A stretch of DNA of 64,000 nt from Phycisphaerae bacterium (GTDB lineage Bacteria; Planctomycetota; Phycisphaerae; UBA1845; Fen-1342). The translations under genes and the position numbers were made by a program. Below the pieces are notes generated by a model. It searched no databases and was not told the origin of the DNA. It worked only from the letters and a program-made list of their open reading frames with translations. The stretch lies in contig JAUIEC010000009.1 in assembly GCA_030428945.1 (NCBI GenBank), positions 62,001-126,000 on the forward strand, read 5' to 3'. Position 1 is the first letter of the stretch. Each line of letters starts with the position of its first letter. Below are positions 63,739-64,000 of this stretch, one piece after another.

Positions 63739-64000
63739 ATGCCAGTGGTGCTTGGGATCGAATCATCGTGCGACGAAACCTCGGCCGCCGTCGTGGTCGA
63801 CGGGCGCGATGTCCGGTCCAGCATCGTCAGTGCGCAGGTCGATCTGCACGCCCGCTACGGCGGCATCGTGCCGGAGATCGCCGCCCGGGCCCACCTCGAA
63901 CGCATCCAGCCCGTCATCGCCGAGGCGCTGGCCGAAGCGGGCGTCGGTTTCGCCGAACTCGACGCGATCGCCGTCACCGACGGACCCGGACTGGTCGGCT
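63739..64000 (+). CDS. tsaD: tRNA N6-adenosine threonylcarbamoyltransferase TsaD (3' end outside window)
   Basis: The 87 visible residues open [21 protein letters not shown] and continue [28 protein letters not shown], the exact start of TsaD, with a full reading frame to the window end. It adds threonylcarbamoyl to A37 of ANN-decoding tRNAs with TsaB, TsaE and TsaC. The metal-binding HxxxH lies beyond the visible part. No ribosome site is clear before the ATG. Confidence 0.9.
   Translation, partial: MPVVLGIESSCDETSAAVVVDGRDVRSSIVSAQVDLHARYGGIVPEIAARAHLERIQPVIAEALAEAGVGFAELDAIAVTDGPGLVG

Overview
The window is a gene-dense, high-GC bacterial chromosome segment that reads as Planctomycetota, most plausibly a Phycisphaerae-like lineage. 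Three proteins point that way: a secreted protein with Cys-rich repeats and a C-terminal dockerin-like pair (stop at 5932), a small membrane protein ending in a CxxC zinc ribbon (46909-47373), and a tiny Hc1-type histone H1-like protein (51150-51326). Third codon positions in real genes are very GC-rich, so long open frames run opposite many genes; these were treated as shadows. Assignment to a genus is not possible from the sequence alone.

Layout. 1-4182: end of an HtpX-type protease, two lipoprotein phosphatases, a GlcG-like protein. 4303-8680: Bax-inhibitor protein, kinase-like P-loop protein, dockerin protein, AMP nucleosidase. 8747-11496 (minus): ffs SRP RNA, dnaX, ybaB, recR in the classic order. 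11506-16141 (minus): polysaccharide ABC exporter, anti-sigma and ECF sigma. 16284-17924: a lower-GC insert with one zinc-ribbon membrane gene between direct copies of a repeat. 17945-21903: HEAT-like protein, pyrD, membrane protein. 22182-28346: thrS, infC, a hydroxyacid-type dehydrogenase, larC and small membrane proteins. 28589-35826: CPBP protease, unknown protein, purA, uppS, cdsA, response regulator phosphatase. 35920-41513: arsenosugar-type pair (arsS and partner), nadK, HAD phosphatase, psd-pssA, Flp pilin. 41955-46855: fluC/crcB, larE, secretin-like protein, msrB, aminoglycoside-acetyltransferase-like GNAT, class I aldolase, MazG. 46909-54875: mgtE, uvrC, Hc1, FabZ-like dehydratase, a UvrC-like protein without the GIY-YIG residues, clpS. 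55361-64000: octaheme cytochrome, hybrid kinase, thiolase, paaABCD and the start of tsaD.

Together the genes describe core replication, repair and translation functions, complete steps from phosphatidate to phosphatidylethanolamine (cdsA, pssA, psd), part of the nickel-pincer cofactor pathway (larC, larE), an aerobic phenylacetyl-CoA epoxidase operon, and a possible anaerobic or detoxifying octaheme reductase.

The most unusual feature is the intergenic DNA. Nearly every long spacer is built from a few repeat modules: purine octamer arrays (GGGAGCRA), TGTTCCC arrays, a CACTGCTC/GAGCAGTG stem-loop, and a 110-190 bp composite element seen seven times in both orientations. Purine and pyrimidine arrays commonly lie as inverted pairs able to form long hairpins. 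A second recurring signal is a -10-like hexamer 7-8 nt upstream of the start codon in several genes lacking a ribosome binding site, consistent with leaderless transcripts.
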